From positions 1-27,178 of the forward strand of contig JBHHZM010000030.1 of the NCBI GenBank assembly GCA_046758065.1: a DNA stretch of 27,178 nt. Reading direction: 5' to 3'. The stretch's first letter is position 1, and the number at the start of each line of letters is the position of its first letter. A program made the translations under genes and the position numbers. The notes under the pieces were generated by a model. It was not told the origin of the DNA and did no database searches. It saw nothing but the letters and a program-made list of their open reading frames with translations. This DNA comes from JBHHZM01 sp046758065 (lineage in GTDB: Bacteria; Pseudomonadota; Alphaproteobacteria; JAAXGF01). Shown in pieces: positions 14,981 to 23,103 of the stretch.

Positions 14981-15307
14981 TTACGCGGATTCCTGCCGCT
15001 CGGCGATATCGCCGATCCACGTCAGGGCCGCCATCGCCGCGGGGAAACCGAGCGTCGGAATCGCGAGCAGCACCACGTGACGGAGCGTGTCGGCGGAGAG
15101 TCCCACATCGAGCGCGCGTCTCGCATGGGAATGAACCGCGCCTTCCGAACGCGTCCCGACGGCAAGCGCGAGCTTGACCAGCCGGCGCGTTTTCTCGTCG
15201 AGCGGACCGGCTTCGGCGCAGGCCCGGCCAAGGGATTCATAGGCCGTCCACAGTTCGGGGCATTCGTCTCTGAGACGGTGCAGGAAGGGAGGAAGAACGT
15301 CGGACAT
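14981..15307 (-). CDS. Carboxymuconolactone decarboxylase/AhpD-like protein
   Basis: A 108-residue all-helical small protein of the CMD family. The core reads KLALAVGTRSEGAVHSHARRAL, with E55, H59 and H61, then LRHVVLLAIPTLGFPAAMAAL. True AhpD peroxidase-type members have a C-x-x-C pair at this turn; here it is absent (SEGAVHSH), so thiol-peroxidase activity is unlikely. The ribosome site AGAGG precedes the ATG at 15307. It is 42 bp downstream of the protoporphyrinogen oxidase gene and is probably the last gene of the long minus-strand unit. Its function is unknown. Confidence 0.8.
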   Translation of the reverse strand: MSDVLPPFLHRLRDECPELWTAYESLGRACAEAGPLDEKTRRLVKLALAVGTRSEGAVHSHARRALDVGLSADTLRHVVLLAIPTLGFPAAMAALTWIGDIAERQESA

Positions 15308-15349
15308 GGCAACCTCTTTCGTTGACGTCGATTAATCGGCTTCTCCGGA

Positions 15350-16759
15350 TCAGACCATCGCACCCGATATGGCTACGGTTGAGGAGCCCGCGTTGCTGCC
15401 GCTCCCGGTATCGCCCAGATACGCCGAGACGCGGGCCGCGGTCGCCGTGGCCTGTGTCATGCAGGCGGCGACCGACGCGCCGGCGAAGTAGTTGCCCGTA
15501 ACGAAAAGCCCGGGACGGCGGCGGGAGGCGTCGCGTATTGCGGTCGTCCTTTCCGCGTGACCGGGCCGGAACTGCGGCAACCCCCGCGGCCACTGGCGCA
15601 CGCGCGCCACCACGGGCTCGCCCCGCGCGCCCAGTAGGTCGCGGAACTCGTCACGCGCCAGGGCGATCAGGTCGGTCGCCGCGAGGCGCGCCAGTTCGGG
15701 GGCACGGGCGCCGCCGATGTAACCGGCGAGGGCGACGTGTCCTTCGGGCGCCCGCCCCGGAAACATCGTCGAACAGAACAACGCGCCGGTCAAAGGGCGC
15801 CGCTCCGCTTCGGGCGTCAGATAGCCGAGACCGTCGAGGGGATGGGCGACCGCGCCGCGTTCGAAGCCGAGAAACACCACCGCGAGCGGCGGCGCGTCGA
15901 TCTCGCCGGCGGCTTCCGCGGCCGCGCCGTCCAGACCGTCGAGCAATCCCGCCGTTACATGCGGCTGGGTCGCAACCACGACCGCTTTCGCTTCGAGTAT
16001 GCCGTCCCGCCCGAGGTCGAGACGATAGCCGTTCGCTCCCGATCCGATCCGGCGTACGGCGATGCCCGTCCGCACCGCCGGGCCCAGCCGTGCGGCCAGG
16101 GCGTGCGGCAGGCTGGCGATCCCGTCACGCCACGAGAACAGGCGGCGCCCCGGCATGCGGGCGTGGCCGATCCGTTTCGCCAGCACGCCGCGCGTGACTG
16201 ATCCGTACCTCCGTTCCATCTCGACCAATGCCGGAAACACGGCCGCCATCGACAGCTCGTCCGCCCGTCCGGCGAACAGACCGGCCACCAGCGGATCGCC
16301 GACGCGGTCGTTGAACTCGGCGCCGAAACGGCGACGCCAGAACCCGGCGACGGTTTCGTCGGTTGGACCGCGGCGGGCAGGTACCAGGGCTTCGACGGCG
16401 ACCCGAACGCGCGCGCCGAACGACAGGTAGGACGACGTCAGGAAACCGAACGCGTGAATGGGAATGCGATGCAACCCCCCGTCACGGACGAGATAGCGGT
16501 AGCGGACGCCGGCGCCAAGTTCGCAGCGGTCGGTGTCGAGACCGAGCGCGCGCGCCAAGTCGACCGCGACGGGCGCCGCGCCGTTCACCGAGCTCGGCCC
16601 GTGTTCCATCAGGAAGCCGCCGAAGCGTTGCGAAACGGCGTTCCCGCCGGCGTGAACCTGACGTTCGAGGACCGTCACCCGATAGCCCCGGCGAACCAGC
16701 CGGTAAGCGACGGACAGGCCGGAAACGCCGGCGCCGACGACGGCGACGTCGATGCTCAT
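15350..16759 (-). CDS. hemG: Protoporphyrinogen oxidase, HemG/HemY type
   Basis: A 469-residue FAD enzyme that oxidises protoporphyrinogen IX (or coproporphyrinogen III) late in heme synthesis. The FAD motif VVGAGVSGLSVAYRL is at 7-21, with ERQVHAGGNA after it. DPLVAGLFAGRADELS (155-170) and FSWRDGIASLPHALAARLG are the family hallmarks. The C-terminal FAD contact is LFVTGNYFAGASVAACM. Its ATG overlaps the stop of the radical SAM gene by 4 bases (ATGA), so the two are translationally coupled, which links the radical SAM protein to tetrapyrrole work. Other amine-oxidase-fold desaturases are possible but fit less well. Confidence 0.82.
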   Translation of the reverse strand: MSIDVAVVGAGVSGLSVAYRLVRRGYRVTVLERQVHAGGNAVSQRFGGFLMEHGPSSVNGAAPVAVDLARALGLDTDRCELGAGVRYRYLVRDGGLHRIPIHAFGFLTSSYLSFGARVRVAVEALVPARRGPTDETVAGFWRRRFGAEFNDRVGDPLVAGLFAGRADELSMAAVFPALVEMERRYGSVTRGVLAKRIGHARMPGRRLFSWRDGIASLPHALAARLGPAVRTGIAVRRIGSGANGYRLDLGRDGILEAKAVVVATQPHVTAGLLDGLDGAAAEAAGEIDAPPLAVVFLGFERGAVAHPLDGLGYLTPEAERRPLTGALFCSTMFPGRAPEGHVALAGYIGGARAPELARLAATDLIALARDEFRDLLGARGEPVVARVRQWPRGLPQFRPGHAERTTAIRDASRRRPGLFVTGNYFAGASVAACMTQATATAARVSAYLGDTGSGSNAGSSTVAISGAMV

Positions 16760-18045
16760 GAGCGGTCGCCGGACGGCGCGCGTGGCGCAAGATCGAAGGG
16801 CGGTCCGGCGTCCCCGAAGCGGCGCCGGGCGAGGGTTTCGAGATGCGCGCACGTCACCGTGGTTTCGCCCAACCCGAGGACGTAGACCTCGGCCCGACGC
16901 TTGACGATGCGGCGGACGAACGGCGGTACCCGGGCCAGACGGGTCTCGGCCTCGGCATCCCACCCAACCGCCTCCCCGCTCGTCGACAAAGGCTCGATGA
17001 CCGCGCCGCCCCGGGGCTGGTAACCGCACAGGAAGTCCTCGCCCATCAGATCGCCGCTGCGGGCCAGCGGTCGCGCACGGCAGCCCCCGCATATCTTGGC
17101 ATACTCGCATTCGCCGCAACGCCCCGAAAGTTGCGGATTGCGCAGACGCTCGAAGACCGGCGCGTCGCGCCAGATCGCGGCGAAATCGGCCGCGCGGATC
17201 GAGCCCGCCGAAATCTCCATATAGGGGCAGGGCGTGACCTCGCCCATCGGGGTCACCCGACAGTACCGCGTTCCGGCCAGGCAGCCGCCGGCGTCGTAGC
17301 CGTCGCGCAGGGTGACCGGCAGCGGCGGGTCCATTTCCAGCGCCAGTCGCTTGAAATGCGGCGCACAGCGGGCGCGCACCAGCAATCCGTCCTCGTCGCG
17401 CGCCGCCTCGGCGACCCGTTGCAGCACGCGGTCGTAGACCTCGCGCGAGACGTTGGTGACGGTCTCGCCGCGTCCGGTACAGACCAGGAAGAAGACGTTG
17501 AGAACCGCCGCGCCGGACGACCGGGCGAAGTCGATCATGGCGTCGAGTTCATCGGCGTTGTCGTCGGTCGCGGAAAACTGCAACTGAAACATCAGACCGG
17601 CGCGCCGGCAGGCGTCGATTCCCGCCATGGTCTTCCGCCAGGCCCCGGTCAGGCCGCGGAATCCGTCGTGATAGGCCGGGTCGAGCGAATCGAGGCTTAT
17701 GCCCACCGCCCTGACCCCCGCCTTCTGTAACGCCGCGACGCGCGCCGGGGAGAGCAGCGTGCCATTGGTGCCGACGACCACCATCAGGCCCCGGTCGGCG
17801 GCGTGCCGCGCGAGGCGGAATATGTCGGGCCGCAGCAGCGGCTCGCCGCCGGTCAGCACGATCATGGTCTCGCAGCCGACCGCCGCGATGCTGTCGATCA
17901 GCGCCTTGACCTCGTCGGTCCCGAGTTCGCCGGGCGCGCCGCGGCGACGCTTGCCGGCGTCGAGATAGCAATGCGCGCAGCTCAGGTTGCAGCGGCGCGT
18001 CAGGTTGAGGGCGACGAGGTAGGGCGCCTCAACCATCGTCGTCAT
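16756..18045 (-). CDS. Radical SAM/SPASM protein, NirJ-like, with C-terminal PCP_red domain
   Basis: A 429-residue radical SAM enzyme. The [4Fe-4S] motif CNLSCAHC (C19, C23, C26) is near the N-terminus, followed by LTGGEPLLRPD and GTNGTLLS. A SPASM-like auxiliary cluster region includes CRVTPMGEVTPCPYM and CGECEYAKICGGCRARPLA, then FLCGYQP, the NirJ/AhbC-like arrangement. Residues about 360-412 (VGWDAEAETRLARVPPFVRR, then TVTCAHLETLARRRFG) form a PCP_red domain, first known from light-independent protochlorophyllide reductase. Relatives modify side chains of siroheme-derived tetrapyrroles or peptides. The start MTTMVEAPYL was chosen because homology begins there; it overlaps the end of the upstream stress-protein gene by 17 bp, and no strong ribosome site is visible. 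Its exact substrate is unknown. Confidence 0.82.
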   Translation of the reverse strand: MTTMVEAPYLVALNLTRRCNLSCAHCYLDAGKRRRGAPGELGTDEVKALIDSIAAVGCETMIVLTGGEPLLRPDIFRLARHAADRGLMVVVGTNGTLLSPARVAALQKAGVRAVGISLDSLDPAYHDGFRGLTGAWRKTMAGIDACRRAGLMFQLQFSATDDNADELDAMIDFARSSGAAVLNVFFLVCTGRGETVTNVSREVYDRVLQRVAEAARDEDGLLVRARCAPHFKRLALEMDPPLPVTLRDGYDAGGCLAGTRYCRVTPMGEVTPCPYMEISAGSIRAADFAAIWRDAPVFERLRNPQLSGRCGECEYAKICGGCRARPLARSGDLMGEDFLCGYQPRGGAVIEPLSTSGEAVGWDAEAETRLARVPPFVRRIVKRRAEVYVLGLGETTVTCAHLETLARRRFGDAGPPFDLAPRAPSGDRS

Positions 18046-19708
18046 CGACCGTCGGCTTATGGCCGCCGGCGAGCATGTTGTGCTGCATGACATCGCGCGA
18101 TTCGACGATGGCGGCTTCGAGCAGCGCCAGATCGATCTCGCTCACTCCGGCTTCGTGGGCGTTGGCTTCGACGCGCCTGCGCAGCGATCCCCTGACCATC
18201 GCCGGCGCCCTGGCGAGGCGCGCCAATGCCGCCGCGTTCCAGGCGAGCGCCGAGGCCGTCTCATTGTCGAGGAACGGACGGACGTGCTCGGCCTCGACGA
18301 CCTCGCCGCCCCCGCGACGAGCGCGCTTCTCGGCGCCGAGACGCACGCTGAGCGAGGCCGATGGATCCCCGATTCCGGCGAGCAGCGCGGCGGCCTCCGC
18401 CGACCAGCCGAGACTCGCCCCGCAGGCCGGCGCGGTTCCTCCGCTCTCGGGACAGAAGCGGCGCGTCGCGTCGTCGATCAGGGCGGCGGTGACGACGGTA
18501 TGGCCGGTCTCCTGGGCGAGACGAAGGATCGCCATGCGGACCATCGAGCGGGCGGCGGCGGGCACGCGCTTCAGCTTGGTTTCGGCCTCTTCGGTCCAGG
18601 AAATGGTCTCGCGCGCGATCGCGTCGAGCGGCGGCGCGAAGCGCGCCTGCCCGAACCACAGATGGCACGGCGCCGTGCGCAGCAGGTTCTCCGCATTGCC
18701 GCCGATGTCGAGCTCGGCGTCGGCATGGATCCCGGTCTTGCCGAGGAGCAGCAGACTGGCGCCGACCCGATCGGCATAGGCGGCAATCGCCTGATAGGGC
18801 TTGCCGTCGAGTAGCTCGCAGACAAGCTCGACGCCGTCATCGGCCGCGATCGAGCGCCCAACGTCGAGATGGGACTGGTAGATCCTGGCGATACCGGAAT
18901 CGATAATCTCTTCGTGCAGCTTCTGCTGGTCCTTGAAGCGGAACTCCCGGCTCGCTTCCTCGCTGAGGACTCCCGAGATCTTGTGAAACGCCACGTAATG
19001 GAAATAGGGGTCGTAGGCGGCGACCGCGTGAACCGGCGCATCGATCCGCCGGGCGATGTCGAGCGCCGTCTTGAGAGCGCCGAAAGAACGCGGCGAACCG
19101 TCGAGGGCGACTACCAGCGGTCCATCGCCGATCGCGCGCGCGGCGTCGCGGATGACGAACGTGTCGATGGGACAGCGCCGGACCACGCGTTCGCACACCG
19201 TTCCGACGACGCTGCCCGCGATCTTCCCGAGCCCCACGGCGCCCAGCGCGAGCACGTCGTATTCGCCGCCGGCCGCAGCCGACACGATGCAGCGGTAGTT
19301 CTTGCCTTCCGGGCTCAGGCGGCGGTACGCGACGTCCGCGTCCCGGCAGGCCCGAACGGCATCGTCGTGATAGCTGTCACTGATGATGTTCAGGCCGCGG
19401 GTGATGAGGTCGTCGTGAACGCTCCGCTGGCGTTCCATCTCGTCTTCCTTGCGGAAACGCTCGGGCAATCCGCCTTCCATCTGGCGAAACCGCCGGTCGT
19501 GCAGCTTCGCGGCGTAGGCGTGGATGCCGGTAATCGTGCCGTCGGCGGAGGCGGCAAGGCGCACCGCCTCGGCGAGGGCGCGGTTGGCGTGCTCCGACGC
19601 GTCGAGGGCGACCAGTATGCGCTTCAGCGATACCGGCGCGGTGTCGAGCGGAACAACGCCGTCCCGGGGCCCGGGTTCGACGGGTTGTGACGGAACGGCG
19701 CGCGACAT
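18029..19708 (-). CDS. Tandem universal stress protein fused to three PCP_red-like repeats
   Basis: A 559-residue protein with two UspA-like domains: about 28-195 (RILVALDASEHANRALAEAV, then DVLALGAVGLGKIAGSVVG) and about 200-365 (LVVALDGSPRSFGALKTAL, then LLLLGKTGIHA). Three PCP_red-like helical repeats follow, starting near 368 (ISWTEEAETKLKRVP), 432 (LGWSAEAAALLAGI) and 487 (LAWNAAALARLARAP). The last two are more diverged. It ends in an acidic tail, VDDDDG. Usp domains often bind ATP and act as scaffolds or sensors; PCP_red domains occur in tetrapyrrole enzymes. The fusion and its coupling to a PCP_red radical SAM protein suggest a helper or chaperone for tetrapyrrole handling, which is an inference. 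The start at 19708 is preceded by GAGG. Confidence 0.8.
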   Translation of the reverse strand: MSRAVPSQPVEPGPRDGVVPLDTAPVSLKRILVALDASEHANRALAEAVRLAASADGTITGIHAYAAKLHDRRFRQMEGGLPERFRKEDEMERQRSVHDDLITRGLNIISDSYHDDAVRACRDADVAYRRLSPEGKNYRCIVSAAAGGEYDVLALGAVGLGKIAGSVVGTVCERVVRRCPIDTFVIRDAARAIGDGPLVVALDGSPRSFGALKTALDIARRIDAPVHAVAAYDPYFHYVAFHKISGVLSEEASREFRFKDQQKLHEEIIDSGIARIYQSHLDVGRSIAADDGVELVCELLDGKPYQAIAAYADRVGASLLLLGKTGIHADAELDIGGNAENLLRTAPCHLWFGQARFAPPLDAIARETISWTEEAETKLKRVPAAARSMVRMAILRLAQETGHTVVTAALIDDATRRFCPESGGTAPACGASLGWSAEAAALLAGIGDPSASLSVRLGAEKRARRGGGEVVEAEHVRPFLDNETASALAWNAAALARLARAPAMVRGSLRRRVEANAHEAGVSEIDLALLEAAIVESRDVMQHNMLAGGHKPTVDDDDG

Positions 19709-19784
19709 GTGCTGTTTCCTCGCTCTTTCGTCGTTTCCTCGTCCTTCGCAACCGCTCTCGCGGCCGGCAGCGAACGGACGACCG

Positions 19785-19904
19785 CTAATGCGACAGCCAG
19801 TACCCGAGAAGTACGGCGACGACGGCGACGTTCACCGCCGCGCCGCACAGCACGATCCGGTCGAACGCACTGAACGACCGACGCCGGATATTCGGGTCAG
19901 GCAT
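19785..19904 (-). CDS. Small single-span membrane protein (39 residues)
   Basis: The frame reads MPDPNIRRRSFSAFDRIVLC, then a hydrophobic stretch GAAVNVAVVAVLLGYWL and the end SH. It has a basic N-terminal part and one membrane helix, so the N-terminus probably faces the cytoplasm. GGAGG lies about 8 nt upstream of the ATG. It sits 14 bp after the cupredoxin-like gene and 76 bp before the stress-protein gene, on the same strand, so it looks like a true operon member. No family is recognised. Confidence 0.65.
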   Translation of the reverse strand: MPDPNIRRRSFSAFDRIVLCGAAVNVAVVAVLLGYWLSH

Positions 19905-19918
19905 GCGGCCGCCTCCGC

Positions 19919-20659
19919 TCAATACGAAAAACTGACCTCGGTTTTGCCGCCGGCGGCGACTTCGACCGTGGCCTTTCGTTCGCCGAGCTTGCCGTGCCAC
20001 GCCTTGACGACGTATTTGCCGGGGGGCACGTCGGCGATGACGAACCCGCCGTTGTCGTCGACCCGCGCGAAATACGGGTTCCTGGCCACGAACACCCAGC
20101 CGTGCATGAAGTTGTGGACGTCGCATTCCACCTTCATCGCGACGCCCTTGCGCAGTTTGATTTTCTTGGTGAACTTGCTGCCCTGCTCCGACTGGCTGAC
20201 GTTGATGACCGTCCGCCGGGCCTTGCCGATCAGCTCGTAGGTGTGAATGTTGTGCGTTACCGGATCGGAATTGACCGCCACGAGCGAGCCCTTGTTGGCC
20301 ACGACTCCGAGGAAGGGGCTGAAACTGCATCCCTTCTGATCGATGACAACCTGCTTGGTCTGGTCGGGGAACGGCTTGCCGGCCGGAACCTTTTCCAGAT
20401 AGACGACGACGTCGAGCAGCGCGTCGCCGGCGATACGGACCCACTTCACCTCGCGTTGCCCGGTGCCGCACACCTCCGGATCCTTGGCGATGAGAAAGGC
20501 TTCGGTATCGGCCTTGGCGTCGCCCGCGAGCACGCGGCCCGTGATCGTTCCTCCGTCGGCAACCTCGGTGACCTTGTACTTCTTGGCCGCGTCGGCGGTC
20601 TGAAGGGGCAGAGCCGCCATCGCAAAGCCCAGCAGCACGAGCATCGCAAGCCTGTTCAT
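19919..20659 (-). CDS. Exported cupredoxin-like protein with CxxHxxM site
   Basis: A 246-residue periplasmic protein. The signal peptide is MNRLAMLVLLGFAMAALPLQ, ending at TADA (about residue 24). The middle resembles a cupredoxin/carboxypeptidase-regulatory-like fold: DPVTHNIHTY gives H136 and H139, and VECDVHNFMHGW gives C179, H182, M185 and H186. This H...CxxHxxM pattern could hold a type-1-like copper. The end, GGFVIADVPPGKYVVKAWH, is a beta-sandwich strand set typical of carboxypeptidase regulatory-like proteins. Its ATG overlaps the stop of the HEAT-repeat gene by 4 bases. A periplasmic electron carrier or Cu-binding partner of the Mo-Rieske system is plausible. The copper site is inferred from spacing only. 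Confidence 0.78.
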   Translation of the reverse strand: MNRLAMLVLLGFAMAALPLQTADAAKKYKVTEVADGGTITGRVLAGDAKADTEAFLIAKDPEVCGTGQREVKWVRIAGDALLDVVVYLEKVPAGKPFPDQTKQVVIDQKGCSFSPFLGVVANKGSLVAVNSDPVTHNIHTYELIGKARRTVINVSQSEQGSKFTKKIKLRKGVAMKVECDVHNFMHGWVFVARNPYFARVDDNGGFVIADVPPGKYVVKAWHGKLGERKATVEVAAGGKTEVSFSY

Positions 20660-22971
20660 TTCGAATTCCTTTCGTCTGGTGTGCAACGTTCGCCATCGCC
20701 GGTCGTCGCGGCGAAATCGTCGGAACCGTCCGGATTGGCGCGGTAAAGTTCCTGGAGGACCTGGAGCGCGATCCGCCACTCGCGTTTGCGCTTCGGATCG
20801 GCGAGCGGCTGGAGAATGCGAACGCGCGCCGCCGCCGGGTCGATGTCGCGCAAAAGACGCGCCGCCTGATCGTGATGGTAGCCGTCGAAGGCGAAGGCGA
20901 AAGCGACCAGTCGGTCGAGCGCCTCGGCGCCACGAACCGCCGCCAGCGCCTCCGCGGAAGCGAGGCGCACGTTCGGGCTGTCATCGGCCATGAGACGGTC
21001 GATCTCGTCCCCGGCCTCGCCCACAACGGCAAGCGCGCGCACGGCTTCGGCACGGATGAAGCTGTCGGGATCGCCGGTCATCTCTTTCGCGACCGACGCC
21101 GCCACCGCGGCCGGGCATACGGCCAACGCCCGCATCGCCGCGAGGCGGACGTCGCGGTCGGCATCGGCGCAGGCGTCGATCACGGCGACCGCGACCTCGG
21201 CCGGCAACCCCGCCATGGCCTTGCCGATGCGGGCCAGAGAGTCGGCGGCATGCCGCCGGACATCGACGTCGGAATTCGCAAGCGCCGCGGCAAGCGCGCG
21301 CGCAACGTCGGCTTCGGCCACATCCCCCAACAGCTTCGCCGCAATCCGCGGCACGTCCTCATGCGCGGCGATCTGCGGGTCGGGCGAGACGCGCCGTTTT
21401 CCGCGAACGCGTCGGGTCAGTTCGAGGTATTCGATATCCTCGCCGGCGACCCGAACGGCGGAACGATGGGATTCGACCTTCGCCACGTCGGATTCCGCGC
21501 CTAGGATCGATTCGAGCGTCGACCGCGACCACGCGATCGTCGCGCTCTCCGGGTCACTGCCCTCGACGGATGACGCGTCCCGGTCCGTCCCGGGCGTGGT
21601 TCCCCCGTTCACCGTCCCGTTCATCCCAGGAGATTCGGCCGGCGCGTTCGATGCTTCGATACCCCCTTGCCGGTCGTCGTTTTCGTGCGATTCGTCGTCG
21701 GAAACGTCGTCCTCGGGGGGTGAAACGAGATGACCCTGCAATGCCGCGAGCAAGCCTTCGCGCGCGAGGTCCGCGCCGTCGCCGGCAACCGCGAGACGGG
21801 CGAGCCCCATCATGGCCTGGAGCCTCACGCGCCGCTCATCGTCGCGCACCGCCTGCAGAAGAAGATGTGCCGCCCGTTGACCGCCGAACCCGGCGAGAGC
21901 CTGCGCCGCGGCGCAGCGGACGGGTGCTTGACCCGTCGGTTCGCGGAGGCATTCGGCAAGATCCGCAAAGGCGACCGCGGGATCCAGCGTCGCCAGGGCG
22001 GGAGCCGCCGCCGCGGCAATCTCGGCCGAGCGGTCGCGGAGTTTTACACGAACCTTGCGGACCAATTCGGGAGCGGGCGCAGGCGGCGGGTTTGCGGCAA
22101 GCGCCTCGAGCGCCGCGATCTGCACCATCTCGCTCGCGTCGTCGAGAGCGCCCCGCAGACGATCGGGACGCGCCCTGCCCCACAGGCGCATGGCTTCGGC
22201 GCGCACGCGCGGGGACGCATCGTCGAAGAGCGCGGCAGGCTCGGCACCGTCGGACTCGATCGACGCCAAAGCCCGCATCGCCGCTAGGCGTACATCCGGC
22301 GAAGGGTCGGCTAACGCCCGATCCAGCGCGGTGCGCACCGCCTCGACCCCAGCGCCGGCGAGCGCCTGGACGCACCGCCGACGCAATTTCTGGTCGTTGA
22401 CGGCGAGGTAGTTCTCCAGGGCGCCAGCGCCTTTCTCACCGAGCCGGGCAAGCGCGTTCATGGCGCATTCGCTCACGTCCTGGCCCATCTCGTCGTCGAT
22501 GGCCCCGACGATATCGGGAACGGCGTCGACCGCGCCCAATTGCCCGAGCGCCGCGATGGCCCCGATCTGAACGTCGAGCCATTCGTCCCAGCCGCTCTCG
22601 AACCATTCGGCGTCGTCCCAGGCGATCGTTTCGTCGCGCGCACGCACCAGCCGGCGCAGAACGGGGATTGCGTCGCCAGCCTTGAGACGCCCCAGCGCGG
22701 CAATGGCGTTGATCTTGACATCGACACACGGATCTTCGACGAGACTGTCGATCAGCGCCTTTTTCGCCTCTCCGTTGCCGACCCGGCCGAGCGCCTCGGC
22801 GGCGTCGGCGCGAACGTCTTCGTCCTCGTCGCGCAACGCCCGGACCAGGAATTCGGCCGAAACAGGGTCTCCGATCCGGCCAAGCGCCTGCGCGGCGACG
22901 CAGCGGTGGATGTCGTCGCCGTAATCCAGCACGTTTCCGAGAACGTCACAGACTTCGCGCGTCGTCGCCAT
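20656..22971 (-). CDS. Large HEAT-repeat protein
   Basis: A 771-residue alpha-helical repeat protein with no signal peptide. Many HEAT units are visible, for example CVAAQALGRIGDPVSAEFL, DVRADAAEALGRVGNGEAKK, DVKINAIAALGRL and, in the second half, DVRRHAADSLARIG and NVRLASAEALAAV. A charged, low-complexity linker at about 418-476 (DDVSDDESHENDD, later NGTVNGGTTPG) splits the protein into two repeat arrays. Relatives include phycobilin lyases of the CpcE/F kind and uncharacterised scaffold proteins. The start at 22971 has GGGGAG just upstream. It is the first gene of the accessory unit, behind an FNR-type box, and overlaps the cupredoxin-like gene by 4 bases. A scaffold or cofactor-loading role is likely but not shown. 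Confidence 0.85.
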   Translation of the reverse strand: MATTREVCDVLGNVLDYGDDIHRCVAAQALGRIGDPVSAEFLVRALRDEDEDVRADAAEALGRVGNGEAKKALIDSLVEDPCVDVKINAIAALGRLKAGDAIPVLRRLVRARDETIAWDDAEWFESGWDEWLDVQIGAIAALGQLGAVDAVPDIVGAIDDEMGQDVSECAMNALARLGEKGAGALENYLAVNDQKLRRRCVQALAGAGVEAVRTALDRALADPSPDVRLAAMRALASIESDGAEPAALFDDASPRVRAEAMRLWGRARPDRLRGALDDASEMVQIAALEALAANPPPAPAPELVRKVRVKLRDRSAEIAAAAAPALATLDPAVAFADLAECLREPTGQAPVRCAAAQALAGFGGQRAAHLLLQAVRDDERRVRLQAMMGLARLAVAGDGADLAREGLLAALQGHLVSPPEDDVSDDESHENDDRQGGIEASNAPAESPGMNGTVNGGTTPGTDRDASSVEGSDPESATIAWSRSTLESILGAESDVAKVESHRSAVRVAGEDIEYLELTRRVRGKRRVSPDPQIAAHEDVPRIAAKLLGDVAEADVARALAAALANSDVDVRRHAADSLARIGKAMAGLPAEVAVAVIDACADADRDVRLAAMRALAVCPAAVAASVAKEMTGDPDSFIRAEAVRALAVVGEAGDEIDRLMADDSPNVRLASAEALAAVRGAEALDRLVAFAFAFDGYHHDQAARLLRDIDPAAARVRILQPLADPKRKREWRIALQVLQELYRANPDGSDDFAATTGDGERCTPDERNSK

Positions 22972-23036
22972 TATATCTCCCCTCACCGACCGGCACCGGT
23001 ACGAACCCTTGCTAGCCGATCGGGGCGAAAGTCGCG

Positions 23037-23050
23037 TTGACCTGGATCAA
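23037..23050 (-). promoter_or_regulatory. FNR/Anr-type box before the HEAT-repeat unit
   Basis: On the minus strand 23050 to 23037 is TTGATCCAGGTCAA, against the consensus TTGATNNNNATCAA (9 of 10 fixed bases). If it acts at -41.5, transcription starts near 23002, with a weak -10 candidate TAGCAA at 23014-23009 and a leader of about 30 nt. This fits oxygen-limited or nitrogen-oxide-responsive expression. Confidence 0.7.
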
Positions 23051-23058
23051 GGGGGATT

Positions 23059-23093
23059 GCCCCGGCCGTGACGCATCCGTCCGCGGCCGGGGC
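23059..23093 (-). terminator. Hairpin after the molybdopterin subunit gene
   Basis: GCCCCGGCCG (23059-23068) and CGGCCGGGGC (23084-23093) form a 10-bp GC stem with a 15-nt loop. It begins 10 bp past the stop of the gene at 23104. It separates the enzyme operon from the HEAT-repeat unit, although it has no T-run. Confidence 0.6.
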
Positions 23094-23103
23094 CATGACT
23101 CGT

